This document shows positions 1 to 6,298 of a DNA stretch of 64,000 nt, in pieces; the first letter of the stretch is position 1, and the number at the start of each line of letters is the position of its first letter. The DNA is from Blastopirellula marina DSM 3645 (lineage in GTDB: Bacteria > Planctomycetota > Planctomycetia > Pirellulales > Pirellulaceae). Both the position numbers and the translations under genes were made by a program. The stretch covers positions 968,982 to 1,032,981 of the forward strand of contig NZ_CH672376.1 of NCBI RefSeq assembly GCF_000153105.1, written 5' to 3'. The notes beneath the pieces are model-generated. The model had not been told where the DNA came from and searched no databases. It saw only the letters and a program-made list of their open reading frames with translations.

Positions 1-17
1 GGGCGCATCGGGATCGT

Positions 18-1085
18 TCATTCCGCGAGCTCAACCAGGCGATAGCGGGGCTCGGCATGTCGCATGTGGGGATCGCGATTCGAAGGAGCGAGTCGGATTT
101 CGCCGGCATTGATCAGATACTGCCAAGTTAAGCCAAACTTCGTTCCGCTCATCCCGCTCTGCTCGCGGATCTTCAGCTTGGTCGCCTGAGCCGGGTCGAT
201 TTGCGACATTACGCCCCGCAGTTTCCACCGCAAATGCTCGATCTGCGACTTGGCGGCCAACTGGGCCGTTTCTTCGGCGATCGACGGCACGTCGCGCAGC
301 AGCACCTTCCACTTATCGCAGGCTTGACCTTCATCAACGTCGACGCCCCACAGACTGCTTTGCCCCGCGCTGCCGCCGAGCGTCAGCCATAACTGATGTC
401 GCCCGCTCCCTGGCTCAAACGCTTGTCGACGATTGACCAAGAGCCATTGCCGAGCGATGGCATTGTCCGCGGCGCTCGCCAGATCGGCGGCGCCCAGCGC
501 CCGCGGCGGCAACTCTTTTCGCGTCGGGCAACAAACGATCGGCGTCGCGCCAAGCTCCAGACAACAGCGAACCAGCTCGCGCAGCTGCATCGCCTGAGCG
601 CGCCGCGATGTGGTCGCCAGATCGGCGACGTCAATCAGCACTACCTCCAACTGATGACGCCCAATCCAATCTTTCAGCCGCTGCAAACTAGCGGGATCCG
701 ACAGGTTGGCCACGCTGAGCGACCAGACCAGCGTCTCAAGAGCCGCCAGGTCAACGTCGGCCGCCGCGCTCCACCGCTGGGCAAGATCGGTCAATGCGGC
801 CCGAGCGGCGTCGCCCCCCACAAAGCCGACGCGAAACGTCCGATCGGCGGCGAACTGCCCCAGAAACTTGCCCCCGCTCGCCAACGCGCCCCCCAAGTCA
901 ACGGCGAGCGAGCTTTTCAGACTTTTGCTGGGCCCCACAATCACCGCCGGCTCATGCTGCTGCAGCATCCCCGGCAACAACCAAGCCTGGGGCGGTTGCT
1001 CGGCCAGCAACTGGGCACAGGTCAGTTCAGTGAAAGGGTTGGCGAGCGGTTGCTCCATAGATTGAGGAGCGTCGGCAACTTGCAT
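18..1085 (-). CDS. AAA-type ATPase, RecA-like fold (AAA_25-like)
   Basis: The protein is about 355 residues. A P-loop GPSKSLKS lies at residues 51-58 (Lys57 is the probable nucleotide-binding lysine) and a Walker B strand VVLIDVADLA follows about 90 residues later. This is the arrangement of RepA/AAA_25 ATPases, which often serve replication or plasmid/phage functions; the actual role here is unknown. An upstream GTG at 1187 would add 34 residues rich in Arg and Trp. I prefer the ATG at 1085 because AAAGGGGAAAA sits just before it and the protein begins naturally there. The C-terminal part (SGMSGTKFGLTWQYLINAG) looks like a winged-helix. The stop is 17 bases from the left edge, so downstream genes cannot be seen. 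Family call fairly firm, function not. Confidence 0.75.
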   Translation of the reverse strand: MQVADAPQSMEQPLANPFTELTCAQLLAEQPPQAWLLPGMLQQHEPAVIVGPSKSLKSSLAVDLGGALASGGKFLGQFAADRTFRVGFVGGDAARAALTDLAQRWSAAADVDLAALETLVWSLSVANLSDPASLQRLKDWIGRHQLEVVLIDVADLATTSRRAQAMQLRELVRCCLELGATPIVCCPTRKELPPRALGAADLASAADNAIARQWLLVNRRQAFEPGSGRHQLWLTLGGSAGQSSLWGVDVDEGQACDKWKVLLRDVPSIAEETAQLAAKSQIEHLRWKLRGVMSQIDPAQATKLKIREQSGMSGTKFGLTWQYLINAGEIRLAPSNRDPHMRHAEPRYRLVELAE

Positions 1086-1402
1086 GAGAGTTTTCCCCTT
1101 TGGTTCGCTGCGCGCAGCGCGATACCACCACCGCACGCGGCGTCCAAAAAACTTCAGTGCTCGGCCCGCTCTCCCAGCCGAAATCACCCCCGCAGAAGAA
1201 CCCGACGCCTCCTACGCGCATCGGCAAACCAAGATAGTCGCACTCGTGAGTACTGTACAAAAGTATACTCATGTAGGGTGGGTGAAGCAAGCGAATTTTG
1301 CCCACCAATTTCGAACGACATCACCGCTTGCGCAACCCACCGATATCGCCGGATTGGTCAGCAGATTCGATGCGTAGCGCAAATCGAGCGACGTTGGATC
1401 TC
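1086..1402. other. Intergenic stretch with an inverted repeat
   Basis: No credible coding sequence is visible. It carries the upstream region of the ATPase gene and one inverted-repeat element at 1277-1341, listed separately. Confidence 0.5.
1277..1341. repeat. REP/MITE-like inverted repeat (GTAGGGTGGGT type)
   Basis: The left arm GGTGGGTGAAGCAAGCG (1277-1293) pairs with the right arm CGCTTGCGCAACCCACC (1325-1341) with three mismatches, and a shorter GGTGGG/CCCACC pair is nested at 1300-1306. The preceding GTAGGG start resembles dispersed GTAGGGTGSG repeats seen in many bacterial genomes. A related element with GTAGGGTCCGC arms is at 35916-35999. Confidence 0.5.
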
Positions 1403-1618
1403 TCATTCGCCGCGAAAGAGAAAGGAGGCGACCACCGTCACCCCGAGTTGGGCGGCGGCGAAGATCAGCATCGCGGGGCCGGTTCCATGGGGCGCCAACA
1501 GACCGAAGATGAGACTTCCGCAACCAAGTCCCGCGAAGATGGAGAACGCGTTCACGCCCATCGCGACGCCGCGCTGATGATCGCTGAGCGACATTGATAG
1601 AAGATCGTATTCATGACT
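1403..1618 (-). pseudogene. Remnant: C-terminal end of an MFS transporter
   Basis: The reading frame from 1618 to the stop at 1403 gives about 71 residues beginning SHEYDLLSMSLSDHQRG. Two hydrophobic segments follow (FSIFAGLGCGSLIFGLLAP and MLIFAAAQLGVTVVASFLF) and a short polar tail. The SDHQRGVAMG stretch followed by paired membrane helices resembles the last cytoplasmic loop and final helices of major facilitator transporters. An in-frame stop lies directly upstream and the remaining ten or so helices are absent, so this is a truncated gene end. The missing part would have lain where the RAYT transposase and its repeats now sit, which suggests replacement or deletion by that element (inference). 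Confidence 0.5.
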
Positions 1619-1705
1619 TCACGCATGCCGACCGAGCGAGGGCGGCCTCCTTTTTTGCTTCGTCGCGAACGCGGGATCAAACCTTCAATCAACTCCCAAG
1701 AGAAA

Positions 1706-1750
1706 GAAAAGGGGACGGAGAAAGAAAAGAAAGAAAAGGGGACGGGGGTC
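1706..1750. repeat. REP-like repeat, family A, left flank of RAYT gene
   Basis: GAAAAGGGGACGG occurs at 1706-1718 and again, extended, as GAAAAGGGGACGGGGGTC at 1733-1750. The longer copy is a perfect 18-base inverted match to 2516-2533, so the pair brackets the transposase gene at 1758-2435. Confidence 0.7.
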
Positions 1751-1757
1751 GTTTCTG

Positions 1758-2435
1758 TCAATCCGGTGTCTTCCGCGGCCGGCCGCGGCTTCGTAGCGTG
1801 TACTCTAGTCCGCTTTTCCGTGCGATCTCTTGCGTCCATTTCTCATCGCCGAACGGGCGGCCGCGGCTGACGCATTGGCGCAAGTCGGCCAGCTCTTTTT
1901 CGCTCAGCGGCTGATTGACTCGTTCGGTCCATTTTGGCGACCGGGCGATTGGCCAGGCCGAGAGCAGGCGCGGATCGCGGTCCGCTTTCTGCGACCAGCG
2001 AAACAGCGAGCCGTACCGCCAATCTTCGGCCCGCTTCACCAGGTTGGCTCGCAGCGGGTTTCGTTCGACGTAGCGACACACGACCAGGAAATGATCGTCA
2101 TCGGCGATCGGAAAGCTTTTGAACCGGGACTGGTACAGGTGCCCTTCGCCCGCGGTGCGATAGTGGGCGTGGTGCCGCTGCGTATGCGTCGCCGTCACCC
2201 AACGGAGCAATCGTCCCATCATCCCATCTTCGGCGGGGCGCAGAACCAAGTGCCAATGATTGGGCATCAGCGTGAACGAAAATAGCTCGACCGGATATCG
2301 CTCTAGCCCTTGAGCGAGCGTGCGAAGAAACGCCTCGTAGTCTTCCGCTTTGCGAAAGATCGCCTGTCGGGCGTTCCCGCGATTCAGAGTGTGATAGATG
2401 GCGCCTGCTTCATCGGCACGTTTTTGGCGAGGCAT
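1758..2435 (-). CDS. REP-associated tyrosine transposase (RAYT, Y1_Tnp/IS200-like)
   Basis: The 225-residue protein has the RAYT layout: an N-terminal IYHTLNRGN strand, the HUH motif MPNHWHLVL (His60, His62), GEGHLYQSRFKSFPI, and the helix CRYVERNPLRANL carrying the probable catalytic Tyr122. RAYTs are single-strand-specific endonucleases related to TnpA of IS200/IS605 that act on REP hairpins. Length and motifs are complete, so the gene looks intact. Its two flanks carry a perfect 18-base inverted repeat of family A, the usual setting of a RAYT with its cognate REPs. A MFS remnant lies on its 3' side and a toxin-like remnant beyond its 5' side, so this locus has been a site of rearrangement. 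Confidence 0.9.
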   Translation of the reverse strand: MPRQKRADEAGAIYHTLNRGNARQAIFRKAEDYEAFLRTLAQGLERYPVELFSFTLMPNHWHLVLRPAEDGMMGRLLRWVTATHTQRHHAHYRTAGEGHLYQSRFKSFPIADDDHFLVVCRYVERNPLRANLVKRAEDWRYGSLFRWSQKADRDPRLLSAWPIARSPKWTERVNQPLSEKELADLRQCVSRGRPFGDEKWTQEIARKSGLEYTLRSRGRPRKTPD

Positions 2436-2515
2436 TTATCGAGTCTCAGCAGTGGAAAAAAGGTAGACTGGTTGAGAGGATGATAAGCGATTTGAAGGGG
2501 GATTGAAAGAGAAAA

Positions 2516-2533
2516 GACCCCCGTCCCCTTTTC
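2516..2533. repeat. REP-like repeat, family A, right flank of RAYT gene
   Basis: GACCCCCGTCCCCTTTTC is the exact reverse complement of 1733-1750. The first toxin-tail reading frame becomes readable immediately to its right. Confidence 0.7.
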
Positions 2534-2536
2534 TTC

Positions 2537-2608
2537 GCCGAATTAGAGAAGGCTCAAGTGATGTTTAATGAAGAATTCCGAAAGATCTTTGGAGTTTTAC
2601 CAAGATGA
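2537..2608 (+). pseudogene. Remnant: 3' end of an unidentified gene (toxin-tail-like)
   Basis: From the edge of the family A repeat an open frame reads AELEKAQVMFNEEFRKIFG followed by VLPR and a TGA at 2606-2608. The stop overlaps the next start as ATGA, the arrangement of translationally coupled toxin/immunity or other operon genes. Only about 23 codons survive. The sequence alone does not name the family. The toxin-tail reading rests on its likeness in layout to the two better-preserved remnants at 4503-4697 and 5482-5667. Confidence 0.4.
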
Positions 2609-2838
2609 TTACAAAAGACAATGCGATTGCGATTGCGACAGTCCACCTTCCAAAAAAGTACGAGAAACCCCAATTCCTGCAAGCCGTTTACTCGGATTCT
2701 CTTGAGGAGTTTGGACAGGGAGTTTCGGGATGGCGAGTTTGGTTCCGATTGGTCGACTCCGATTTCGGCACATACGATCGACCAGTGGAGGTTTGCGAAT
2801 CAACTGGGAAAGCAAAGTTGGTGAAAGTCATGCTTTAG
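2605..2838 (+). CDS. Small hypothetical protein, possible immunity protein
   Basis: This 77-residue ORF starts at an ATG overlapping the stop of the preceding remnant (ATGA), with GGAG eleven bases upstream. It begins MITKDNAIAIATVHL and continues with the aromatic segment GWRVWFRLVDSDFGTY. It has no signal peptide or membrane segment. The pattern of a short N-terminal helix followed by beta strands recalls small YrhB/Imm35-like immunity proteins, but the match is weak and I cannot assign a family. Base composition is A+T-richer than the core genes to the right. It is boxed in by the RAYT repeat on the left and the IS4-type element on the right, so it may be an orphan immunity gene that outlived its toxin (inference). 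Confidence 0.55.
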   Translation: MITKDNAIAIATVHLPKKYEKPQFLQAVYSDSLEEFGQGVSGWRVWFRLVDSDFGTYDRPVEVCESTGKAKLVKVML

Positions 2839-2943
2839 CTGGCGTTTGATGGAGAGGTAAACGTCTGCCATGCACTTACCACGTCTTCGGGTGTATGGCT
2901 AGGGAAAGAAAAGGGGACGGTGCCGAATGGCACGAGATTAATT

Positions 2944-4317
2944 CTAAGCGGCTGTAGCATAACGGTTTCGGGGCGTTTGCATTAGCTTGTATTCCTTAGG
3001 CCGTCGCTTGAGTTCTCGCGGTTCGTTGCGGTCGGGACGGTTGCCGACTTCGAGCTGGCGGATCGTTTGCAGGAGGTTGCTCCACTGAGGGTCTCGCTGT
3101 TTGGGATTCCAGCGGAGCGCGGCGGCGAATTCTTCGACGGCTTGCAGCGCGCCGTTGAAGCTCAGACGCCAAGGGGGCAACTGGAACTTCAGCGCCGTCG
3201 CCAGCATCGCGGCACGCACCAGGTTGTAGCCGATCATGTGGCAGTGCAGTTCTTTGCGAACCATCGCTGGACTCTTGCAACGGAGGTGATCCATCTGCAT
3301 CTGGATTTTCAAACTGCGGATATGCAGTTCCGCTTGCCAGCGGCGACGATACAAATCGGCCAGATCTTCCGCCCGATAAACGTCGCCTTGCAACAGCGTC
3401 GTCGCCAACGTGATTCGACGCGTACGAAAGCCTCGCTGCGTCACTTCATATCGCAAGTGACGAACGAGAATCGACGAGGGATATTGGTCGTATTCGTCCG
3501 TCGTCATCCACGTCGGACGCTGCGGCTTGGCATAGCCCACGATCTGATCACAGTCGCCTTGTCGCAGTCCTCGACGAAAGTCGATTTTGCGACGATGATG
3601 CGCGCGAGCCACGATGTCGATCCCGCGCAGATCCGATAAAGCGAGCAACCAGAAACTGGCGTAGTACCGATCGGCGAGCACGATTTCTCCCGAGTGAAAC
3701 TGCGACAAGAGCGTTCGTAAGAGCGACGTCTCGCCCGTCTCTTTCCCTGCGTAACGCCCCATCGCAAACATCGTCGCCGCTCCTGTCGCCAGTGAAAAAA
3801 CTTGCACGATCCGCGCCAAGGGAAAGCCGCACCCAGGCTTCTGGTTTTCAATTTGCGGAAAGGCGGTTTGATTCGCTCGCGTGTCGGCCATCGTGACGGT
3901 CGTACCGTCGACGATGATTACTTCGCGCCCCTGGTATCGCCAATCGCCGAGGCCCGCTTCGTCGCACTTTCGCGCCGTCCAAGCGAGCAGCCGTTGGAAC
4001 AACGCAATCGGCAAACGTCGCCGCGCTTGGCAGTAGGAAGTCGTATCGCCGCTGCAGCGCGACAACCCCTGCGCCAGGCGCCAGGCGTTGAGCCGCGTCA
4101 CGACTTGCTGACAACTATGATCGGCGGATAGCGTCTGCATCACGAACATCCAAACGACGATCATCGGCGAATAAATGCGCTCGCGAAACGAGAAGCCGAT
4201 TTCGTGACAGATCGCGGCGACAACGCCGCTGGGGAGCAAGAGCTCGCTGGATAAGTTTGAAACGTCACGGAACTTGCTTTGTACATCCTGCGGCGAAGCG
4301 TTAAAATGATCGGACAC
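2944..4317 (-). CDS. IS4 family transposase (DDE, DUF4372-less type)
   Basis: The 457-residue protein carries the IS4 catalytic set. The first Asp is in EVIIVDGTTVTMAD (about residue 137), the second Asp is in GEIVLADRYYASFW (about residue 218), and the Glu is in YRRRWQAELHIRSLK, which fits the IS4 signature Y-(2)-R-(3)-E-(6)-K exactly. The chemistry is DDE cut-and-paste transposition. Length is normal for the family and there is no internal stop, so it looks functional. The start is preceded by CAGGAGGCCCCGCC, with AGGAGG well placed. Insertion separates the first remnant/ORF pair from the second, and it probably removed the front of the gene whose end survives at 4503-4697 (inference). Confidence 0.93.
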   Translation of the reverse strand: MSDHFNASPQDVQSKFRDVSNLSSELLLPSGVVAAICHEIGFSFRERIYSPMIVVWMFVMQTLSADHSCQQVVTRLNAWRLAQGLSRCSGDTTSYCQARRRLPIALFQRLLAWTARKCDEAGLGDWRYQGREVIIVDGTTVTMADTRANQTAFPQIENQKPGCGFPLARIVQVFSLATGAATMFAMGRYAGKETGETSLLRTLLSQFHSGEIVLADRYYASFWLLALSDLRGIDIVARAHHRRKIDFRRGLRQGDCDQIVGYAKPQRPTWMTTDEYDQYPSSILVRHLRYEVTQRGFRTRRITLATTLLQGDVYRAEDLADLYRRRWQAELHIRSLKIQMQMDHLRCKSPAMVRKELHCHMIGYNLVRAAMLATALKFQLPPWRLSFNGALQAVEEFAAALRWNPKQRDPQWSNLLQTIRQLEVGNRPDRNEPRELKRRPKEYKLMQTPRNRYATAA

Positions 4318-4413
4318 GGCGGGGCCTCCTGAAACGGCGATTGTTACACCACCAATTCAGCGAAGCTCCGCCGTCTTTTTCAATCATCTTGCTTAAATTG
4401 CAGTGATGACCAC

Positions 4414-4441
4414 TTGCTGTCGCAAGATCTTGCGACAGCAA
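4414..4441. repeat. 28-base perfect palindrome upstream of the IS4-type transposase
   Basis: TTGCTGTCGCAAGA (4414-4427) is followed directly by its reverse complement (4428-4441). It lies about 100 bases upstream of the transposase ATG and inside the element. Insertion sequences often have such hairpins to block translation from transcripts entering from outside; that role is an inference here. Confidence 0.8.
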
Positions 4442-4502
4442 CTTCCGCCGATTACCGCATGCTGGGGCGGAGGCTTTAAGCTCGTGCCATTCACCCCCGT
4501 CC

Positions 4503-4697
4503 CAATACTGTTCCCGTGCTATTCTTGCTCATGAAATCGGACATCAGTATGGAATTCCTACTCACATTTTAACAAGTATCCTTCCTGAAAATGAAGAAGA
4601 ATTTTGGGCGTCATTTTTCGCAGCGACTCGCATGGCTGGGCTTACTGCCGGTGAAGTTGATGCCCCCCTCAATCACGCATATAGCCGTTATCGATGA
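4503..4697 (+). pseudogene. Remnant: C-terminus of a polymorphic-toxin-like protein with HEIGH motif
   Basis: An open frame entering from the IS element reads QYCSRAILAHEIGHQYGIP, then THILTSILPENEEEFWASFF, then AATRMAGLTAGEVDAPLNHA and YSRYR before a TGA at 4695-4697. HEIGH fits the HExxH zinc-binding pattern. The acidic EEEFWAS..AAT..GLT..E segment resembles the ends of secreted RHS-type toxin proteins. There is no start codon and the front is gone at the boundary of the IS4-type element. The stop overlaps the ATG of the next ORF (ATGA). I call it a toxin remnant on motif and context; a metallopeptidase of other type is possible. Confidence 0.55.
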
Positions 4698-5080
4698 ACG
4701 AGAAATTACAGATTGAATTGGAAGTAAACGCCACGCTTGGACGACTTCGCGTCACATTTAAAAACAATAACAGTGTAGACCTGCTTCTTCGGTACATATA
4801 TGAGCCAAGCGAACTCGTTGTTGAGAGTGACTCAGGCCAAAGGGCGGAATACTACTTGTCATTTCCGTATGGTGCCGAAGTCGACACATTCAAACTGATT
4901 TGCGGCCAACAGCATTCCTACGAGATTGATATTGCCGCAGATTTCATTTACCCTTCATCAGGCAATTATCGAGCTTGGATCCAATACAACACGACGCAAC
5001 CTACTGCAAAATACTCAACAGCAATGTTGAGTTCTGTTGTTGCAGTCTCTAATGAAGTGCGCTTTCCAGTTGAACTATAG
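4694..5080 (+). CDS. Hypothetical protein, possible immunity protein
   Basis: This 128-residue, A+T-rich ORF starts inside the stop of the HEIGH remnant (ATGA), implying translational coupling. The sequence is a run of predicted beta strands: LQIELEVNATLGRLRVTFKN, VDLLLRYIYEPSELVVES, a YYLSFPYGAEVDTF segment and an SSGNYRAWIQYNTT segment. This looks like an immunoglobulin-like sandwich, and there is no signal peptide or membrane helix. I do not recognise a named family. Position directly after a toxin-like tail makes an immunity function the natural guess. The ORF is complete with its own stop. Alternative: an unrelated cytoplasmic beta-sandwich protein carried along with the toxin gene. Confidence 0.65.
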   Translation: MNEKLQIELEVNATLGRLRVTFKNNNSVDLLLRYIYEPSELVVESDSGQRAEYYLSFPYGAEVDTFKLICGQQHSYEIDIAADFIYPSSGNYRAWIQYNTTQPTAKYSTAMLSSVVAVSNEVRFPVEL

Positions 5081-5118
5081 CAAGCACGGCGATTGCGCAC
5101 GGCAGGGGGCGATCAAAG

Positions 5119-5138
5119 TGGACGGGGGGGAATGGCAC
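5119..5138. repeat. REP-like repeat, family A, solo copy
   Basis: GTGGACGGGGGGGAATGGCA matches the family A core (GGGACGG..GAATGGCAC) found at both ends of the IS4-type element. It lies just after the stop of the 4694-5080 ORF. Confidence 0.6.
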
Positions 5139-5255
5139 TCAACGCTGGTAACGATTTTGTCTTCCAAGAAATAAGTCTTGATGCGGCCTGCGGTTAAGTA
5201 GTTCAATGCGGTCGACCAAAACCGTATGCACTGACGACCAAGAAAGGATTCTTGG

Positions 5256-5481
5256 ATGCCGCATCAAGACAGCACCGATATTCGCACGAATTTACAGGCT
5301 TTGAAAGCCGTCTTTCGGGAACTTTTGCCGGCGAAGTTTGACTTGCCCAAGTCGCACGGCAACGCTTCGCTAGAGCCGCAGGCGCTAGCGGCGATGGCGA
5401 TCACTTGCTGGGGTTGGTTGCAAGGGACGCTCGAAGAGCGGACCGCGACAGCCCAGGCGATGACGTGCGAAGCGTTGCAAG
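5256..5481 (+). pseudogene. Remnant: probable N-terminal fragment of a transposase
   Basis: The frame opens with MPHQDSTDIRTNLQALKAVF after AAGAAAGGATTCTTGG, and runs about 75 codons including a segment ALAAMAITCWGWLQGTLEER. It then runs straight into the reading frame of a toxin tail at about 5482. The helical N-terminus with a Trp-Gly-Trp segment resembles the first domain of some IS-type transposases in planctomycetes, but no catalytic residue is present, so the assignment is tentative. What is certain is the abrupt joint: the upstream frame and the downstream tail are different proteins in different frames. Confidence 0.4.
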
Positions 5482-5667
5482 GTGTATCGAGACTGGCTGT
5501 TTGAGCAGACGGGCAAGCGAGTTGGTGGTCGAGTGGATTGGTCAAAGGTATCCCCACAGGAAATGCAACGACTGACGGAGCGCATGTTTGACGCCGCCAG
5601 TGTTCCAGATGCAGCCCGACGAGAATACTATCGGGCTTTTCGCCAGTACATCTATCGGGGCAATTAG
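5482..5667 (+). pseudogene. Remnant: C-terminal tip of an RHS-type polymorphic toxin
   Basis: The frame reads VYRDWLFEQTGKRVGGRVDW, then SKVSPQEMQRLTERMFDAAS, then VPDAARREYYRAFRQYIYRG and N before TAG at 5665-5667. A WLFEQTG.RVGG..DW segment followed by a helical end closing on a Tyr-rich YIY is typical of the last 60 residues of RHS-associated toxins with a nuclease tip (from family knowledge). The catalytic part is missing because the upstream sequence is a transposase-like fragment in another frame. A SMI1/KNR4-type immunity gene starts one base after the stop, which supports the toxin reading. Whether an internal ATG at 5485 or later is used is unknown; I treat it as a dead gene end. Confidence 0.6.
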
Positions 5668-5668
5668 G

Positions 5669-6145
5669 ATGGCGATGACTCACCTTGTAGATCAACTGCG
5701 GCAACGTGATGACTGTCAGGTTCTCCCGCCCACAGGCGTACCCTCTGTCGGCTTGCCGCTTCCTTCAGGCGTTGAAGAATTCTATCGACTCTGCGGAGGG
5801 GCAACTCTTTTTCAGGGAGCCGACTACTCTATCGACATCGTTGCTCCAAGTGACTTCGTTCGAGCGAATCCCGTGATTGTGGGCGAGGACGGGGCAGGCG
5901 ACATTAGCTATGACTGGTTCGTGATTGCCAAGACTGGAGAACAATACATCACCATTGATATAAACGAGTCTCGAAGCGGCCGTTGTTATGACAGCTTTTG
6001 GGATCGGCATGGCGTTGCGGGTGAATGTCAAGTTGTGGCGACGAGCTTTGAGCGCTTACTAGAGCAATTGATCGAAGGGCATGGAGCGTATTGGTATTGG
6101 CTAGAGGACGAGTTCCAAAGCCTAGGTGACGCCTATGACGAATAG
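5669..6145 (+). CDS. SMI1/KNR4 (SUKH) family immunity protein
   Basis: The ORF encodes 158 residues from the ATG at 5669, one base after the toxin-tail stop, with GGGG upstream. SUKH hallmarks are visible: LPSGVEEFYRLCGGATLF near the N-terminus, then YDWFVIAKTGEQYITIDI, and the closing SFERLLEQLIEG helix. SUKH proteins bind and neutralise diverse contact-dependent and RHS toxins in the cytoplasm. An upstream in-frame start at 5588 would overlap the toxin tail and is unlikely. The gene is complete, so the cell may keep protection against a toxin it no longer makes. Confidence in the family is high, in the partner moderate. Confidence 0.85.
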   Translation: MAMTHLVDQLRQRDDCQVLPPTGVPSVGLPLPSGVEEFYRLCGGATLFQGADYSIDIVAPSDFVRANPVIVGEDGAGDISYDWFVIAKTGEQYITIDINESRSGRCYDSFWDRHGVAGECQVVATSFERLLEQLIEGHGAYWYWLEDEFQSLGDAYDE

Positions 6146-6156
6146 GAATCACCCTT

Positions 6157-6213
6157 CTGGCCGGCTGGCACTGGTGAAATGGCTCCCCTTCGCGTGCCAA
6201 AGCCAGTGTCTTC
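6157..6213. repeat. REP-like repeat, family B, left flank of second RAYT locus
   Basis: CTGGCCGGCTGGCACTGG (6157-6174) is followed by TGCCAAAGCCAGTGTCTTC, ending at 6213. The terminal AGCCAGTGTCTTC (6201-6213) is a perfect inverted match to GAAGACACTGGCT at 6909-6921, so the locus is bracketed by inverted copies. Confidence 0.7.
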
Positions 6214-6298
6214 TCTTTCCACCGCGGCACAACTCAGCAGCAACAGAGTGACTTCGAATTCTTTGACTCGACCGCGCGGTTGATTTATCTTCCAGCTT

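Larger units (their letters stand above)
2925..4492. mobile_element. IS4-type insertion element bounded by inverted family A repeats
   Basis: The transposase gene is bracketed by GAATGGCACGAG (2925-2936) and its perfect reverse complement CTCGTGCCATTC (4481-4492). The symmetry continues outward with mismatches (GGGGACGG at 2913-2920 and CCGTCCC at 4498-4504), so each end lies in a family A REP-like repeat in opposite orientation. I saw no direct target duplication. The element may have inserted next to, or may mobilise, REP sequences; exact ends are therefore uncertain. It contains a 28-base perfect palindrome upstream of the transposase. Confidence 0.6.

Noticed and set aside
396-1577. A 393-codon plus-strand open frame over the AAA ATPase gene and beyond
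   Set aside because: Arg/Pro/Gln-rich nonsense opposite a P-loop ATPase, with no ribosome site or motif.
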